This document shows positions 53,007-61,953 of a DNA stretch of 64,000 bases, one piece after another. Position numbers and translations under genes: made by a program. The notes below the pieces were generated by a model. It did no database searches and was not told the origin of the DNA. It saw nothing but the letters and a program-made list of their open reading frames with translations. The stretch comes from UBA5543 sp964464965. Lineage in GTDB: Bacteria; Bacteroidota; Bacteroidia; Chitinophagales; Chitinophagaceae. The DNA lies in NCBI GenBank assembly GCA_964464965.1, contig CAYXHM010000002.1, positions 124,001 through 188,000 on the forward strand, in the 5' to 3' direction. Each line of letters opens with the position of its first letter. Position 1 is the first letter of the stretch.

Positions 53007-53039
53007 ACGTCAAAATTCAAAAGTCAAAATTCAAAAAAG
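53007..53039 (-). repeat. T-rich repeat upstream of nuoG
   Basis: On the minus strand TTTTTTGAATTTTGACTTTT followed by GAATTTTGACGT and the ATG. TTTTGAATTTTGAC occurs twice in this short stretch. Confidence 0.55.
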
Positions 53040-53105
53040 CTCATCGCTTCTTAATCATCCACACTATATCATCAACAGTTACAGGGCAACTGTACAATTT
53101 AATCT

Positions 53106-54452
53106 TTACGCTACCGGAACATGTATCGGATCAGCATAATGTGCCATTCCGTAATTCCTTTTCTGCGATTCATCCGGGTTCATCACATGCCACTCAAATT
53201 CATCGCGGAAGTGACGGATAGCCGCAGCTACAGGCCATGCAGCTGCATCACCCAGTGGACAGATGGTATTACCCTCTATCTTGCTCTGGATATCCCACAA
53301 CAGGTCTATATCACTCATTTTCCCCTTGCCGTACTCAATGTTCTTCAATATTTTGTACATCCAGCCTGTACCCTCACGGCACGGGCTGCATTGTCCGCAA
53401 CTTTCATGATTGTAAAAATGTGCCAGGCTCATAGTATGGCGTACTACGCACTGGTCCTCATCAAACACGATGAAACCACCCGAACCCATCATACTACCGG
53501 TAGCAAAACCTCCGTCAGAAAGGCTCTCGTAGTTCATGTAACGTGTTTCACCCTTTGCAGTTTTCAGCAGCAGGTTTTGCGGCAGTATTGGTACTGATGA
53601 ACCACCGGGGATACATGCCTTCAGTTGTTTGCCTTTAGCTATACCACCGCAATATTCGTCAGAGAAAATGAACTCTTCAACTGACTGGGTCATATCTATT
53701 TCGTAGATACCGGGTTTGCGCACGTTACCACAAACAGATAACAGTTTGGTACCTGTAGAGCGGCCTACACCTATCTTGGCATATTCCTCACCACCCATAT
53801 TGATGATAGGCACAACTGCTGCCAGTGTTTCCACGTTATTCACCACTGTCGGCCTGCCCCATACACCTTTTATAGCAGGGAACGGCGGTTTGATGCGTGG
53901 ATTGCCGCGTTTGCCTTCCAGGCTTTCTATCAGTGCTGTTTCTTCACCACAAATGTAGGCACCTGCACCACGCTGCACATATATTTCACAATCGAAGCCT
54001 GAGCCTTGTATATTTTTACCTAACCAACCATTATTCTTAGCTTCTGTAATAGCCTGCTCCAGTATATCTACTATCCACGCGTATTCGCCACGTATATATA
54101 TATAAGTAGCATTGCTACCCAATGCGAAACTACTCACGATTAATCCCTCAATAAGTATATGCGGGATAAACTCCATCAGGTAGCGGTCTTTAAAAGTTCC
54201 CGGCTCAGACTCATCGGCGTTGCACACCAGGTGGCGTGGCACGCCCTCGGGCTTAGCCAGGAAGCTCCACTTCATACCCGTAGGGAAACCTGCACCACCA
54301 CGGCCACGCAGGCCGCTCTTCTTCACTTCCTCCGTTATTTCGTCGGGCGTCATTTTCAGCGCCTTTTCTACAGAACGGTAGCCCCCATGCTTGCGGTAGG
54401 CATCGTAATAACGGATACCTTCTACATGTGCGTGTTCTAATAATAGTTTCAT
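53106..54452 (-). CDS. nuoF: NADH-quinone oxidoreductase subunit F
   Basis: A 448-residue subunit that binds NADH, FMN and 4Fe-4S cluster N3. I choose the ATG at 54452 (the TTG at 54461 would add three residues inside the palindromic repeat). Signatures are GLRGRGGAGFPTGMKWSF for FMN and NADH, RGAGAYICGEETALIESLEG, and ESCGQCSPCREGT with a later NTICPLGDA for the cluster. Entry point of electrons into complex I. Confidence 0.96.
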   Translation of the reverse strand: MKLLLEHAHVEGIRYYDAYRKHGGYRSVEKALKMTPDEITEEVKKSGLRGRGGAGFPTGMKWSFLAKPEGVPRHLVCNADESEPGTFKDRYLMEFIPHILIEGLIVSSFALGSNATYIYIRGEYAWIVDILEQAITEAKNNGWLGKNIQGSGFDCEIYVQRGAGAYICGEETALIESLEGKRGNPRIKPPFPAIKGVWGRPTVVNNVETLAAVVPIINMGGEEYAKIGVGRSTGTKLLSVCGNVRKPGIYEIDMTQSVEEFIFSDEYCGGIAKGKQLKACIPGGSSVPILPQNLLLKTAKGETRYMNYESLSDGGFATGSMMGSGGFIVFDEDQCVVRHTMSLAHFYNHESCGQCSPCREGTGWMYKILKNIEYGKGKMSDIDLLWDIQSKIEGNTICPLGDAAAWPVAAAIRHFRDEFEWHVMNPDESQKRNYGMAHYADPIHVPVA

Positions 54453-54475
54453 ATAACCCAAACCCCACAGGGGCT
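54453..54475 (-). repeat. Palindromic element abutting the nuoF start
   Basis: On the minus strand AAGCCCCTGTGGGGTTTGGG then TTAT and ATG. CCCC and GGGG can pair around TGT. See nuoL and nuoE elements. Confidence 0.65.
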
Positions 54476-54480
54476 TTTAT

Positions 54481-54909
54481 TTATTTCTTGTTACTGACAC
54501 TTTGCCTGTTCAGCAATTGCCATTTTCCTTTCTTCCAGACCCATGTCTGCATTACATGCAGGTCAAACACAATATGCTTGTTTTCCTTATAATCCACATC
54601 AAACGATCCGTTGCTCCGTACCGTAGCAGTGTTACCCGCCAGCGTCACCTGCAATTCCGGCTGCTCTATTTGATGGTAAGTAATAGTACCATTAAATAAA
54701 TTGGCCTTTTGTGCTGCTTTATCCTCTATCCAGCCGTTGCTATGGCCGTAGCTGAGCGAAGTATGCAGCAGTTTGTTCAATACCGCCGTGTCTTTAGCTA
54801 TCAATGCTTTGTTATAAGCATATACCGCGTTTTTCACACCATCATTTGTTTTTTGTGCCGAGGCACAACTATAAATTAAGAGCAATGATATGATTATTAC
54901 TAATCTCAT
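54481..54909 (-). CDS. Exported NTF2-like (DUF4440) protein inside the nuo operon
   Basis: A 142-residue protein. It has a hydrophobic N-terminus with a Cys (MRLVIIISLLLIYSCASA), so it may be a lipoprotein, and an NTF2-like fold with AYNKALIAKDTAVLNKLLH and QTWVWKKGKWQLLNRQ. Such folds occur in enzymes and in ligand-binding proteins; no catalytic residues can be assigned. It starts 1 base after the SRPBCC stop (TGAtATG) and is followed by nuoF. No standard complex I subunit is of this family. Confidence 0.82.
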   Translation of the reverse strand: MRLVIIISLLLIYSCASAQKTNDGVKNAVYAYNKALIAKDTAVLNKLLHTSLSYGHSNGWIEDKAAQKANLFNGTITYHQIEQPELQVTLAGNTATVRSNGSFDVDYKENKHIVFDLHVMQTWVWKKGKWQLLNRQSVSNKK

Positions 54910-54910
54910 A

Positions 54911-55315
54911 TCACTTTTTCATCGTAGCCCATAGGTATTCTTCCATCAGCCCGAAAAACTGGTCTTCCCAGTAGTCCGCATGTCCATCCATTTCTTCCTG
55001 GGTGGGCAAGTTACTATGTTCTAAAAGTATCTTTGTTCCTTCATTGTCCTTTACCAGTTTATATTTCACTTCAGAATCTGCCATTTCATCTGTCCATTCC
55101 TGCGTTCTCCATGTATATACCAGTTCTGTATCAGTCAGATTCTTTATCTCTCCAGTTATCCATCCGCCCAGCAGGCTTATTTTTCCACCTTCCTTCCTGT
55201 CTATCACCGCATCTTCGCCAGTCCACCTGCGCAGTTGTTGTTCATCCAGCAACATATCCATTACCCTTGCAGGCGCCGCAGGCAAATGAAACTCAAGTTG
55301 CAGGTTATTGGCCAT
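54911..55315 (-). CDS. SRPBCC/START-like protein inside the nuo operon
   Basis: From the ATG at 55315 it has 134 residues. The ATG follows the nuoE stop by one base (TAAtATG); a start fifteen codons upstream would overlap nuoE and is rejected. Signatures are LEFHLPAAPARVMDMLLD, GKISLLGGWITGEI and LVYTWRTQEWTDEM, with a C-terminal helix containing YWEDQFFGLMEEYLW. This is an AHSA1-like START domain. It is cytoplasmic. Not a known complex I component; coupling to nuoE suggests a role that needs co-expression. Confidence 0.83.
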   Translation of the reverse strand: MANNLQLEFHLPAAPARVMDMLLDEQQLRRWTGEDAVIDRKEGGKISLLGGWITGEIKNLTDTELVYTWRTQEWTDEMADSEVKYKLVKDNEGTKILLEHSNLPTQEEMDGHADYWEDQFFGLMEEYLWATMKK

Positions 55316-55316
55316 A

Positions 55317-55811
55317 TTAATTGGTAGCTGCTGCTCTAAGTTCGTCAATAATCTGGTCAACTTTTTCTTTCGTCAGAAACTCGCGGTAGGTTTTACCCAA
55401 CTGCATCATAGGCGCATATCCACATGCACCCAGGCACTCAGCAGGTTTCAGGGTAAACAAACCATCATCGGTAGTTTCACCGGCCTTTATGTTTAGCTTC
55501 TGCTTGATATAATCTATTATCTCATCGCTGCCATTCAACATGCACGGACCCGTCTGGCATACTTCCAGCACATATTTACCTACAGGCTTCAGGTTATACA
55601 TCGTGTAGAACGTTGCTACCTCGTACACCTCAATCGGCTTTATGCTCAGCAGTTCTGCTACATAGTCCATAACGGGTGTATCCAGCCATCCGCCAAATTC
55701 TTCCTGTGCAATATGCAGTACAGGTATCAGGGCACTTTTCTGCTTCCCCTCCGGGTAGCGCGCCATGATCTCCTTTACCTTATCCAGTTTTTCTTCACTA
55801 AACTTTATCAT
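55317..55811 (-). CDS. nuoE: NADH-quinone oxidoreductase subunit E
   Basis: A 164-residue subunit with 2Fe-2S cluster N1a. I choose the ATG at 55811; a TTG two codons earlier lies in the palindromic repeat. Cluster ligands are in VCQTGPCMLNG and ECLGACGYAPMMQ. The N-terminus SALIPVLHIAQEEFGGWL is typical. Length is normal. It passes electrons at NuoF. The SRPBCC gene begins one base after its stop. Confidence 0.96.
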   Translation of the reverse strand: MIKFSEEKLDKVKEIMARYPEGKQKSALIPVLHIAQEEFGGWLDTPVMDYVAELLSIKPIEVYEVATFYTMYNLKPVGKYVLEVCQTGPCMLNGSDEIIDYIKQKLNIKAGETTDDGLFTLKPAECLGACGYAPMMQLGKTYREFLTKEKVDQIIDELRAAATN

Positions 55812-55832
55812 ACCCAACCCCTGAAGGGGCTT
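55812..55832 (-). repeat. Palindromic element abutting the nuoE start
   Basis: On the minus strand AAGCCCCTTCAGGGGTTGGG then T and ATG. CCCC and GGGG pair around TTCA, placing a small hairpin where a ribosome binding site would lie. Confidence 0.68.
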
Positions 55833-55878
55833 CTTTTTTTAATTATTAAAACCTTTCCTTCTTTTGAAGGCAAGTGGG

Positions 55879-57117
55879 TTAAGCATCCAATTCTCCTGCA
55901 ATCACATTCAAACTACTCAATGCAATAATGGCATCGCTCAGCAAGCCGTCTTTTATCATTTCAGGGAAGGCCTGGTAATAAATAAAACATGGCCTGCGAA
56001 AGTGCAGCCTGTAGGCACAACGTCCACCATCACTTATCAGGTAAAAACCCAGCTCACCATTCCCGCCTTCTACACTATGGTACACTTCACCCGGCAAAAC
56101 CTCTATTTCACCCATCACCATTTTGAAGTGGTATATCAGGGCCTCCATTTTGGTGTATACATCTTTCTTAGGCGGCAGGTGATAACGGTCAGACTCCTTT
56201 GAATAGAAGATCTCTTTCTGCGCCGGGTCGTCTTTTTCTATCTGCTGTATTTTGCTGATAGCCTGTTTCACGATACTAAGGCTCTCCCATATTTCCAGGT
56301 TGCGCACCAGGTACCTGTCATATACATCGCCGGTGGTGCCGGTAGGTATTTTAAAATCAAAATCTTCGTAAGATGAGTATGGCTCTGATACCCGCACATC
56401 ATAATCTACACCAGCAGCCCGAAGATTTGGACCTGTGAAGCCATAATTCAGCGCACGCTCTGCACTGATAGGCCCCGCGCCTATGCAACGGTCCATAAAT
56501 ATGCGGTTACGTGTCAGCAGTGCTTCAAACTCCTTCATCACCTTGGGGAAGCCTTCCACAAACTTGTCTATCTTCTGCCAGGCCACTTCAGAAAAGTTGC
56601 GTTCAAAACCACCTACACGGCCAATGTTGGTTGTAAGGCGTGAGCCGCATATTTCTTCATAAATCTCGTATATTAATTCGCGCCACTGGAATACATAGGT
56701 AAATCCTGTAAGGGCACCTGTATCCACCGCTACTACAGAGTTGCATATCAGGTGGTCTGATATACGTGCCAGTTCCATAATAAGCACGCGCATGTACTCC
56801 ACACGTTTGGGCAACTTCAGTCCCAACAGTTTTTCTATAGTCATGTGCCAGCCCATATTGTTGATGGGGGCAGAGCAATAGTTCAGCCTGTCCGTAAGCG
56901 GAGTAACCTGGTAGTAAGGTCTACGCTCGGCTATTTTTTCAAAAGCACGGTGAATATAGCCCACTGTCTGCTTGGCACTCAACACCCTTTCGCCGTCTAT
57001 TTCGAGTATATTCTCGAATATACCGTGCGTAGCAGGGTGTGTGGGTCCCAGGTTCAGCGTAGTGGTCTGCTTACCCAGCGACTCTTCTATGAGTTGTATA
57101 TGTTGTTGCTCAGACAT
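55879..57117 (-). CDS. nuoD: NADH-quinone oxidoreductase subunit D
   Basis: A 412-residue subunit related to the hydrogenase large subunit. It starts with TTTLNLGPTHPATHGIFENI, has GYIHRAFEKIAERRPYYQV, and contains the quinone-site His region. EGGNGELGFYLISDGGRCAYR is family-typical near the C-terminus. It is not fused to NuoC, unlike in E. coli. It forms the quinone site with NuoB. 61 bases from nuoE. Confidence 0.96.
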   Translation of the reverse strand: MSEQQHIQLIEESLGKQTTTLNLGPTHPATHGIFENILEIDGERVLSAKQTVGYIHRAFEKIAERRPYYQVTPLTDRLNYCSAPINNMGWHMTIEKLLGLKLPKRVEYMRVLIMELARISDHLICNSVVAVDTGALTGFTYVFQWRELIYEIYEEICGSRLTTNIGRVGGFERNFSEVAWQKIDKFVEGFPKVMKEFEALLTRNRIFMDRCIGAGPISAERALNYGFTGPNLRAAGVDYDVRVSEPYSSYEDFDFKIPTGTTGDVYDRYLVRNLEIWESLSIVKQAISKIQQIEKDDPAQKEIFYSKESDRYHLPPKKDVYTKMEALIYHFKMVMGEIEVLPGEVYHSVEGGNGELGFYLISDGGRCAYRLHFRRPCFIYYQAFPEMIKDGLLSDAIIALSSLNVIAGELDA

Positions 57118-57142
57118 TGTAAGCCTAAAGTCAGTTTGTTAT

Positions 57143-57661
57143 TTAAAATATTTCACTTCCACGTCCAAACATCTCGTCATCTTTGTCTCTACGTGTCGGG
57201 TCTTCCAATTGATATTGTTTCCTCATCGGGAAATAATCCATCTCGTCCACATTCAGTATCCTGCGCAGGTCAGGGTGACCTACGAAGTTGATGCCGAAGA
57301 AGTCATATGTTTCACGCTCCATCCAGTTCGCTGCAGAAAATATATTGGTTGCAGTAAATACATCCGGCTTTTCTATGGGCACAAATGTTTTTAAACGAAG
57401 GCGTATGCGCGCTACCATATTGTGCATATGATATACTACACAAAGTTCTTCACCCTTTCTATCAGGGTAATGGACACCTGTCAGGTCTGTCATAAAACGG
57501 AAGCCCAGTAACTCGTCATCGTTGATGAACTGCAATACCTTCACGTTAATCGAAGCCGGCATTGTGCAGGTAAGCAATCCGAATTGCTCTTCCCACTCAG
57601 TGAGTTCCTCACCAAATTTTTCCTGCAGCCTGTTTTTTACTATTTCGTTGGTTAATACCAT
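57143..57661 (-). CDS. nuoC: NADH-quinone oxidoreductase subunit C
   Basis: A 172-residue 30-kDa-type subunit. The signature is NWMERETYDFFGINFVGHPDLRRIL, followed by MRKQYQLEDPTRRDKD. A separate NuoC is the usual form in most bacteria. 25 bases before nuoD. Confidence 0.95.
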   Translation of the reverse strand: MVLTNEIVKNRLQEKFGEELTEWEEQFGLLTCTMPASINVKVLQFINDDELLGFRFMTDLTGVHYPDRKGEELCVVYHMHNMVARIRLRLKTFVPIEKPDVFTATNIFSAANWMERETYDFFGINFVGHPDLRRILNVDEMDYFPMRKQYQLEDPTRRDKDDEMFGRGSEIF

Positions 57662-57676
57662 TGTTCTTCTAATGTC

Positions 57677-58240
57677 TTATTGTATTCCGTAGCTTTCCAG
57701 CAACGCTTTGTAATGGTCACTATTACGGCGGCGCAGGCTTTCATTATGTACCAATTTCTGTACATGCAGTATGCCTTCCAATATAGCCTCCGGCCTTGGC
57801 GGGCAACCTGATACATATACATCTACCGGTATTACCTGGTCTATACCCTGCAATACGGAATAAGTGTCAAATATACCGCCGCTGGAAGCACATGCACCTA
57901 TAGCTATTACCCAGCGGGGCTCAGCCATTTGCAAATACACCTGGCGTAATATCGGCCCCATTTTCTTGGCAATGGTGCCGGCTACAAGCAATACATCGCA
58001 CTGGCGTGGGGTAAAACCCATACGCTCTGCGCCAAAACGGCCCAGGTCGTAGTTAGACCCCATGGTAGCCATAAATTCGATACCACAGCAAGATGTTGCA
58101 AATGGTAATGGCCATAAAGAGTTGCTGCGGGCAAGGCCCACTATTTTATCAAAAGACGTGGCCATAAAGCCTTCACCGGAATAGCCCTCAGGCATTTCCG
58201 CCAACTTCACATTAGTATTATACTGTACCGGACGACTCAT
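57677..58240 (-). CDS. nuoB: NADH-quinone oxidoreductase subunit B
   Basis: A 187-residue subunit that holds 4Fe-4S cluster N2, the last in the chain before quinone. Ligands are in FATSCCGIEFMATMGSNYDL (adjacent cysteine pair), MGACASSGGIF (GACASSGGIF) and VSGCPPRPEAIL. It is preceded by a T-rich repeat and by nuoA. Confidence 0.96.
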   Translation of the reverse strand: MSRPVQYNTNVKLAEMPEGYSGEGFMATSFDKIVGLARSNSLWPLPFATSCCGIEFMATMGSNYDLGRFGAERMGFTPRQCDVLLVAGTIAKKMGPILRQVYLQMAEPRWVIAIGACASSGGIFDTYSVLQGIDQVIPVDVYVSGCPPRPEAILEGILHVQKLVHNESLRRRNSDHYKALLESYGIQ

Positions 58241-58244
58241 ATCT

Positions 58245-58274
58245 AAAAATCAAAAGTCAAAAAAATCAAAAACC
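58245..58274 (-). repeat. T-rich repeat between nuoA and nuoB
   Basis: On the minus strand TTTTTGATTTTTTTGACTTT followed by TGATTTTT, a diverged form of the repeats before nuoG and nuoK. Confidence 0.55.
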
Positions 58275-58281
58275 AACCCGA

Positions 58282-58674
58282 CTAATCTTCCCAATCCAAT
58301 GCGCCTTTCTTCACTATATAAACAAAGCCGCAAAGGAAGAAACATACGAACATTACTACTGCCCAGAATCCTTCAGTACCTAATTCACGGAAATTCACCG
58401 CATAAGGATAGAAGAATATCACCTCAACATCAAACAACACGAATAATATTGCTACCAGGAAGTACTTGATAGCCATAGGCTGACGGGCATTACCAACAGA
58501 TGGAATGCCGCTTTCAAAGGTCATCAGTTTGTCGTGGGTACGGCGCTTTGGCCCTAACAAGTGTGTGCCGCCAATTGTGGCAGCAACAAAACCCAGCACA
58601 ACAACCAGTTGCACTACTACGGGCAGATAATTGATAGGCGTATTCTGACCTGCTACCAAAAATAAAATATCCAT
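58282..58674 (-). CDS. nuoA: NADH-quinone oxidoreductase subunit A
   Basis: A 130-residue three-helix membrane subunit, first gene of the operon. Signatures are MTFESGIPSVGNARQPMAIK in the loop and VAILFVLFDVEVIFFYPYAV in the second helix. Length is normal. A clear promoter lies 40 bases upstream, and the whole operon reads nuoA-B-C-D-E, SRPBCC, NTF2-like, nuoF-G-H-I-J-K-L-M-N. Confidence 0.95.
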   Translation of the reverse strand: MDILFLVAGQNTPINYLPVVVQLVVVLGFVAATIGGTHLLGPKRRTHDKLMTFESGIPSVGNARQPMAIKYFLVAILFVLFDVEVIFFYPYAVNFRELGTEGFWAVVMFVCFFLCGFVYIVKKGALDWED

Positions 58675-58713
58675 AAGTTTTCTCCGGGCGGAAATTAAAC
58701 GTTCCTAAGTGAA

Positions 58714-58743
58714 CAAAGTTAAGTTTATAGGACGAAATAACAA
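58714..58743 (-). promoter_or_regulatory. Promoter of the nuo operon
   Basis: On the minus strand TTG (58741-58743), 19 bases, TAACTTTG (58714-58721). Full match to the Bacteroidota pattern, 39 bases before the nuoA ATG. Confidence 0.7.
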
Positions 58744-58855
58744 GCCCTACAAGTTGCAAATAATATATAAATATCACCATGTATCATACATCAATTTATA
58801 TATAAGCCGGCAATTATTATATTTACAGAACGACGCCCTAAAAGACAATAATTTT

Positions 58856-61800
58856 TTGCTCAGATTTCTCTTACTCCTGGCCTTGGTTATTGTGATAACC
58901 TGCACAACAACAGCCCAAAATGCTGCGATATATACTATAGATAAAACAAATGGCCTTGCTACCAATCATGTATATACAGCTATGGCTGACAGATTTGGTT
59001 ATCTATGGCTGGGTACTGACAAAGGGGTATATCGTTATAATGGCTATTCATTACGTAAATATGACTATACAGATGGTTTGTCGAATATAGATGTATGGCA
59101 TTTTTATCCTGATAGTAAAGACAGACTTTGGGTACTGAATATATCCGACCAGCTTGGATATATAAAAAATAATAAATACAAAAGGGTATATATTGCTGCT
59201 GCTGACTCAACAATCCCAGAGATTTATCCCGCGAAGGTTCTGGAATATAATAATCAGCTTGTAATTACTAACAAGTCTAACAGTGGATCTAATATGACAT
59301 CTGTGTTTATCGTAAGAAATGATACAGTCTATCATAAAAACATTGCCAGACATGGTGATTCCACAAGGAGTGGAGGATGGTACCTTACTGATTCAGCCTT
59401 TGTTGATATTGGATACCAGGAACTATATCTCAGTAAAATAGACACTTGGCTTAATACTCCATCTAATCAAAAAAGCAAGGCAGAACATATAGTATCCTAT
59501 AAGATTGATATAGAACAGAAAACCACTTTAGCTAATATTAATGGCACATTTGGCCAATACCTATATTTTGGTACATCAAAACAGAATTACCTGTACCTGT
59601 ACAATTGCTTTAACAATACGCTTAAAACCTTCAACCTCGATAATACGAAAGGTAAAAAACCGGAACAGCTAATACATGCGTATGAATTCAAAAAGAAACT
59701 TTATGTTGTTGGAACGAAGAACGTTTCAGTTATCGACTCCAACAATAACGTAAATGTATATAACCTGCTGCATTTTTTCAACCAGCCTCCTGAAGAAGCG
59801 ACAAACAATATTTATTTCTTCGAAAATAAACTTTGGGGCAAAGTTCTAAGCACTAATAACAAGGGGGTACTTATTAACTATATTAATAGCTCTGTATTTA
59901 AACCAAGTAAAATAGACCTCACTGACTACAAATTCCTAAATAACATAGATAGTAATACTGGATATTGGTGGAATTCAGCTACAAATCACCTCCTGAAAAT
60001 ATCGTGCGGTAAAAAAATAAAAGAATACCGGTCAAAATGGTCTGAAGATCTCAAAAAAGTATATGACCTTTCTAACAACACAATATTACTGATTATGCAC
60101 GGTCATATTGTACGCATGCACAATGACACCACATACTCACATTTTATAAATAAGAAACTACTGGTTGAACGTGAACATTCAAATTCCTATAAAAAAACGT
60201 ATATGGCTATGCCCATACACCCTCGCGATGTAGTAATGGTTGATTCAAACCAATTCATTTTTACAGATACTTATCATGGTACTATCAAGGGTATTTTGCA
60301 CAATAAAAATATCAGGTTCGAAAACCTCCACAATGATCGGTACCAGAAACTATATTACAACAAAATCAATAGACTATTGGCGGCTTTTTCCAAAAACAAG
60401 TTATTGCTGATTAATACCATCAATAAACAAAAGTATACGTTAAACATGGCACAACTTCGTGTGCTGGGTGTCAAAGGCATTGAAAATGTGTTGATAGATG
60501 ACTTTGCGAATATTTATGTAAAAGATTATAATACCCTGACGGTGTATAATATACAACAGAACAGGGCCATACGTTTGTTGAAAAATTATGTACTGGAAGA
60601 TGCATTAGTAACTTTAGAAGGCCGCACCTTATACATCGCCGGAAAATTTGGTGTTATGGAATTGGATATATCAGGCCCATTAAAGATTAGTAAACGCAAC
60701 CTTTTCCCCAACACTAAAAACCTATATTATAATTTCATAACAGATGCGCAGTTTTCTTATAATAATATTATTTTAAAAACGGACAAAGGCGTATTGACCA
60801 TTGATAAAAGGATTGACATTCCTTATGCAAAAATGTTTGACCGTTTTAATGTGGTTTTGACTGTCGATAGCGTTTTGATAGCATTACAGGCCAATGATAC
60901 CATTAACTTTTCGCAGGATATCACTTTTGCAGATGTGGATGTTGTTAAACCTACCGGTACCGGCCGCCTGAATATTATCTACTCTATCAATCGCAGAAGA
61001 TATATTAATTCCGGCTACCAAATAATATTACCTAACCTAAAGCCTGGCACCTATAGCAATGTGTCTCTTGTAGCTTACGACGATACCTGGCGTAGCAAGC
61101 CGATTACATTCTATATATATATTGAGCCCAAGTGGTGGCAAACTAATACTGCAAAAGGTGCCTTTATTGTAATGGCGATACTTCTCGTAATGGCAATTAT
61201 CTATTTATCTGTTTTAGCTGCAAAAAAAATTGCAAACAGGAACAATGACCGTCGTAACCAAAGGCGCGAACTTGAACTGAAATCTATCTATTCACAGATA
61301 AACCCTCATTTTATCTTCAATTCTTTGAGCACTGCGCAATTTTTTGTAAAAAAGAACAGGAATAAAGAAGCATATGAACACATTAACCAATTCTCAGATT
61401 TGCTACGATCCTATATAAAATCATCCAGGGATAAATATATAACTATTGAGGAAGAATTACGGAATCTTGAAAACTACCTGCAATTACAATTAAAACGTTT
61501 CGAAAACAAATTTGAATACCAATTTGAAATCGGCCCTTACGTCAATCCTTCAAGTATCAAGATCCCGTCACTGCTTTTACAGCCATTGGTTGAAAATGCA
61601 TTAAACCATGGCATATTCCACAGTCACAAAAAAGGATTATTGATTATTTCTTTTAAGGTCAACAACGAACATAATGAATTAATATGTATAATTGACGACA
61701 ATGGCATAGGCCGACATCTTTCTAAAAAACTAAGAAGTGAAATAATAAAAAGAGCTGATTCTTATGGCAATATTCTAATTAAGGAACTTATTGAAACATT

Positions 61801-61906
61801 TAATAAATACGAAACAATAAAAATAGATTTAGAATATATAGATAAAGTTGCTCCAGAGAATGGTACAACTGTTAAAATAAAAATAAAAAACTATACCAAG
61901 GTATAG
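58856..61906 (+). CDS. Two-component-propeller sensor histidine kinase (LytS/His_kinase type), copy 1
   Basis: About 1016 residues from the TTG at 58856, which gives MLRFLLLLALVIVITCTTTAQ as signal peptide. An upstream GTG at 58709 lies inside the nuo promoter and would add 49 residues before the signal. Reg_prop propeller blades follow, for example FGYLWLGTDKGVYRYNGYS and DRLWVLN. Then comes a Y_Y_Y-like beta domain, a membrane helix (FIVMAILLVMAIIYLSVLA) and a His_kinase domain. In the last, QINPHFIFNSL carries the phospho-His and an ATPase follows (QPLVENALNHG, IDDNGIG). No response regulator is in the window. It is much more AT-rich than its neighbours. A related gene follows. Confidence 0.82.
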   Translation: MLRFLLLLALVIVITCTTTAQNAAIYTIDKTNGLATNHVYTAMADRFGYLWLGTDKGVYRYNGYSLRKYDYTDGLSNIDVWHFYPDSKDRLWVLNISDQLGYIKNNKYKRVYIAAADSTIPEIYPAKVLEYNNQLVITNKSNSGSNMTSVFIVRNDTVYHKNIARHGDSTRSGGWYLTDSAFVDIGYQELYLSKIDTWLNTPSNQKSKAEHIVSYKIDIEQKTTLANINGTFGQYLYFGTSKQNYLYLYNCFNNTLKTFNLDNTKGKKPEQLIHAYEFKKKLYVVGTKNVSVIDSNNNVNVYNLLHFFNQPPEEATNNIYFFENKLWGKVLSTNNKGVLINYINSSVFKPSKIDLTDYKFLNNIDSNTGYWWNSATNHLLKISCGKKIKEYRSKWSEDLKKVYDLSNNTILLIMHGHIVRMHNDTTYSHFINKKLLVEREHSNSYKKTYMAMPIHPRDVVMVDSNQFIFTDTYHGTIKGILHNKNIRFENLHNDRYQKLYYNKINRLLAAFSKNKLLLINTINKQKYTLNMAQLRVLGVKGIENVLIDDFANIYVKDYNTLTVYNIQQNRAIRLLKNYVLEDALVTLEGRTLYIAGKFGVMELDISGPLKISKRNLFPNTKNLYYNFITDAQFSYNNIILKTDKGVLTIDKRIDIPYAKMFDRFNVVLTVDSVLIALQANDTINFSQDITFADVDVVKPTGTGRLNIIYSINRRRYINSGYQIILPNLKPGTYSNVSLVAYDDTWRSKPITFYIYIEPKWWQTNTAKGAFIVMAILLVMAIIYLSVLAAKKIANRNNDRRNQRRELELKSIYSQINPHFIFNSLSTAQFFVKKNRNKEAYEHINQFSDLLRSYIKSSRDKYITIEEELRNLENYLQLQLKRFENKFEYQFEIGPYVNPSSIKIPSLLLQPLVENALNHGIFHSHKKGLLIISFKVNNEHNELICIIDDNGIGRHLSKKLRSEIIKRADSYGNILIKELIETFNKYETIKIDLEYIDKVAPENGTTVKIKIKNYTKV

Positions 61907-61953
61907 TAAGGATAATATGCATACAGACAATGAACCTAAAATAGCCAACACCC

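Noticed and set aside
58709..58855. GTG start for the first propeller kinase
   Set aside because: It lies within the nuo promoter and places 49 residues before the signal peptide; the paralogue begins directly with its signal.
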